Shown here piece by piece: positions 33,279 through 35,290 of a stretch of 35,290 bases of DNA. Under the pieces are notes generated by a model. It did no database searches. It was not told the DNA's origin and saw nothing but the letters and a program-made list of their open reading frames with translations. Source of the DNA: an uncultured Pseudomonadota bacterium (lineage in GTDB: Bacteria; Pseudomonadota; Gammaproteobacteria; Methylococcales; Methylomonadaceae); NCBI GenBank assembly GCA_903848905.1, contig CAINHP010000159.1:1-35290 (forward strand). The letters run 5' to 3'. How positions within the stretch are numbered: position 1 is the first letter of the stretch; the number at the start of each line of letters is the position of its first letter. The position numbers were made by a program, and so were the translations under genes.

Positions 33279-34096
33279 ACGGGTTTAACACCAGCGGGCA
33301 AAGACGCAAGTCGCCCCAGTTCAATCCATTGATTGGCTGGACTGTGAAAATCCGAGCCAACCGAACCCGCCAATTCAAACTGATTGGCATAATTACCTAA
33401 AATGCGTATTTCATCCGGATTATAACGCCCCGTTACCACTTCCATCGCTTGACCACCTGCCGCTTTAAATGCAGCTAATAGTTTTTTCATGCGCGACGCT
33501 GTTAATTTATAACGCAAAGGATGAGCGAGTACCGCAACGCCGCCTGCATCTACAATGGATTTGATAGCAACGTCAAAAGGTGTCCATGTAGTTGACACAA
33601 AAGCCACTTTTCCATCACCCAAAAAACGATCAAAGGCTTGCTGTTGCGTGTCGGCATGACAATGAGCAACGAGAAAATTAGCAAAATGCGTGCGTGTAAT
33701 CATGCCATCCCCGACCACTTTTTGCACAAATTCAAGCGCGCCGTGAATACCTTTTTTCGCTAGTTTTTGTGAAATTTTCTCAGCACGTTCGTTGCGCATT
33801 TTATCGAGATTAAGCGCGATATTCTCAATGGCTTCGTGCTGTGGATCAATATTTAAACCAACAATATGTAAACACTGTTTTTCCCATTGAGCAGATATTT
33901 CAATGCCGTTAATAAACGCAATGCCCATTTTTTGTGCGCATATACGTGCTTGTTCAAGTCCACTAATACTATCGTGATCGGTGAGCGCTAAGGTTGTCAC
34001 GCCACGCTCTGCCGCGCGAGTGACCAATTCATCAGGAGAAAGCGTTCCATCTGACGTAGTTGAGTGGCAATGCAAATCATAAACTTGTGATATCAA
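33260..34096 (-). CDS. PHP-domain phosphoesterase (RNase AM/YciV-like)
   Basis: YDLHCHSTTSDGTLSPDELVTRAAERGVTTLALTDHDSISGL; AVLAHPLRYKL; GSDFHSPAN. Confidence 0.9.
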   Translation of the reverse strand: MISQVYDLHCHSTTSDGTLSPDELVTRAAERGVTTLALTDHDSISGLEQARICAQKMGIAFINGIEISAQWEKQCLHIVGLNIDPQHEAIENIALNLDKMRNERAEKISQKLAKKGIHGALEFVQKVVGDGMITRTHFANFLVAHCHADTQQQAFDRFLGDGKVAFVSTTWTPFDVAIKSIVDAGGVAVLAHPLRYKLTASRMKKLLAAFKAAGGQAMEVVTGRYNPDEIRILGNYANQFELAGSVGSDFHSPANQWIELGRLASLPAGVKPVWELLA

Positions 34097-34257
34097 TTTG
34101 AGTTTTCCAACGTGGGTTAATTTCTTGTTACACTGGTTATTATAGTTTGAAATTGAGCTGGGTAGATTGTTTTATAAATTTACTTTTGGTGAATATTTTT
34201 TAAACTCATTTGCACGCCCATATTCGATAAGCGGTTTGTGTCCGATGATTGTCATAA

Positions 34258-35286
34258 CTATTTAATTCTATTTAGTTCAAATTCAAAATTCGATAAAACA
34301 TTACTAAACAACTCATTTTCTTTTGTTCTCAAAATTATCAAACGTTTTTTAGCTCTTGTTATTCCAACATAAAGTTTATTGATGTCAGACTTATTTTTTA
34401 AATCATAGCCTTCTAGGTAAGGCAAAATCACAGTATCGAATTCAAGTCCTTTTGCATTTAATATGCTCATAAAATGCTTAATAAAACGCTTCGATAAATC
34501 AACATTTTTTTCAGAAAAACGATGATCAATGAAATCTTCATCTAATCTTGTTTTTACTCGTTCATGAAGTTTTTTTGCGAATTCATTACTCGGTAAAATT
34601 ATTGCCAAAGTTTGACGTTCCCGTGAACTAACAACTAATTCAATAATTTTTAAATCTAACTCTTTTTGAGTTTTGCAGTGATAAATTTCAGGGCTAACCA
34701 AATTTTTTATAGATTGAATCGAACTTAATAACTGCGAGGAAAGTTCTATTTTTTCAGTTTGAAAATAATTTCTAAAAATATGACTAAACAAAGCCAACAC
34801 AGGTGATTCAAGCTGCCTTAAATTATCCGTTAATTGAATGAAAGGGATTTTTCTATTAGGAAAGCATGACTGTATATCGATGGTTTGACCATTATGTAAT
34901 TTTTGAGCGATATCACCAACAAGCGTAACCGCTTTATATTCTGGGTCGGCTTGCTCTGCCATTAAATAAATTTACTGCTCTGTAAAATCTTGAACCTCAT
35001 CGACAAAAACTGATTGATAAAATTTGTGTTCAAACCTACTAAAGTTTTTATTAATTAAATGACTAAGACAAAGTAAAAGATCAATATCTTGGTTTGCAAT
35101 TTTTTTTATTTTTAACTGAGCAAGAATGTTCGTTGCTAAAGCAGAATCGGAATAATCAACAATTGATTCATTCAATGCCAAATAATACATATCCGCCACA
35201 TTATGCAATTTGTTAATTAGTGCTTTTTCTAGTGACTTGATAAAAATACTTCTAATTGAAGTTTTTCTTTCAGGATTTTGTATTGG
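34258..35286 (-). pseudogene. Superfamily I (UvrD/Rep-like) helicase, interrupted
   Basis: Two same-frame ORFs, 34972-35208 (ends SVFVDEVQDFTEQ*) and 34258-34962 (begins MAEQADPEYKAVTLVGDIAQKL; has LNAKGLEFDTVILPYL and LYVGITRAKKRLIIL), separated by one TAA at 34972-34974. A further same-frame TAA lies at 35287-35289. Confidence 0.7.
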
Positions 35287-35290
35287 TTAA

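Overview
This window is about 35 kb and looks like a gammaproteobacterial chromosome. Taxonomy is inferred only from gene content and order, with no database search. Most of it is conserved housekeeping sequence: a SPINDLY/OGT-like TPR protein (partial), rsmB-fmt-def, dprA-smg-topA, a CheY-like receiver, a COG2509-type FAD protein with a small DksA/TraR-type zinc finger, a pqqE gene overlapping a secreted DUF1566-type protein, eda-gltA-argB, a quinone oxidoreductase, an OFA-type MFS transporter, valS, cutA-dsbD, fxsA, gmhA-hldE, an M16 peptidase, a DHH phosphoesterase, fhs, a membrane-anchored methyltransferase, a YcgN-like protein and a PHP phosphoesterase. No CRISPR array, rRNA, tRNA or intact transposon was seen. 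The parts that deserve a second look are: (1) an AT-rich island at about 23.76-25.83 kb with three small unassigned exported or membrane ORFs, a repeated dyad element and a possible small RNA; (2) an SF1 helicase at the right edge split by an in-frame TAA just after its DEVQD motif; (3) the ATGA-coupled pqqE/DUF1566 pair; (4) a near-perfect 37-nt hairpin inside the 3' end of dsbD, positioned like a valS terminator. I did not find a complete system that I can confidently call new.
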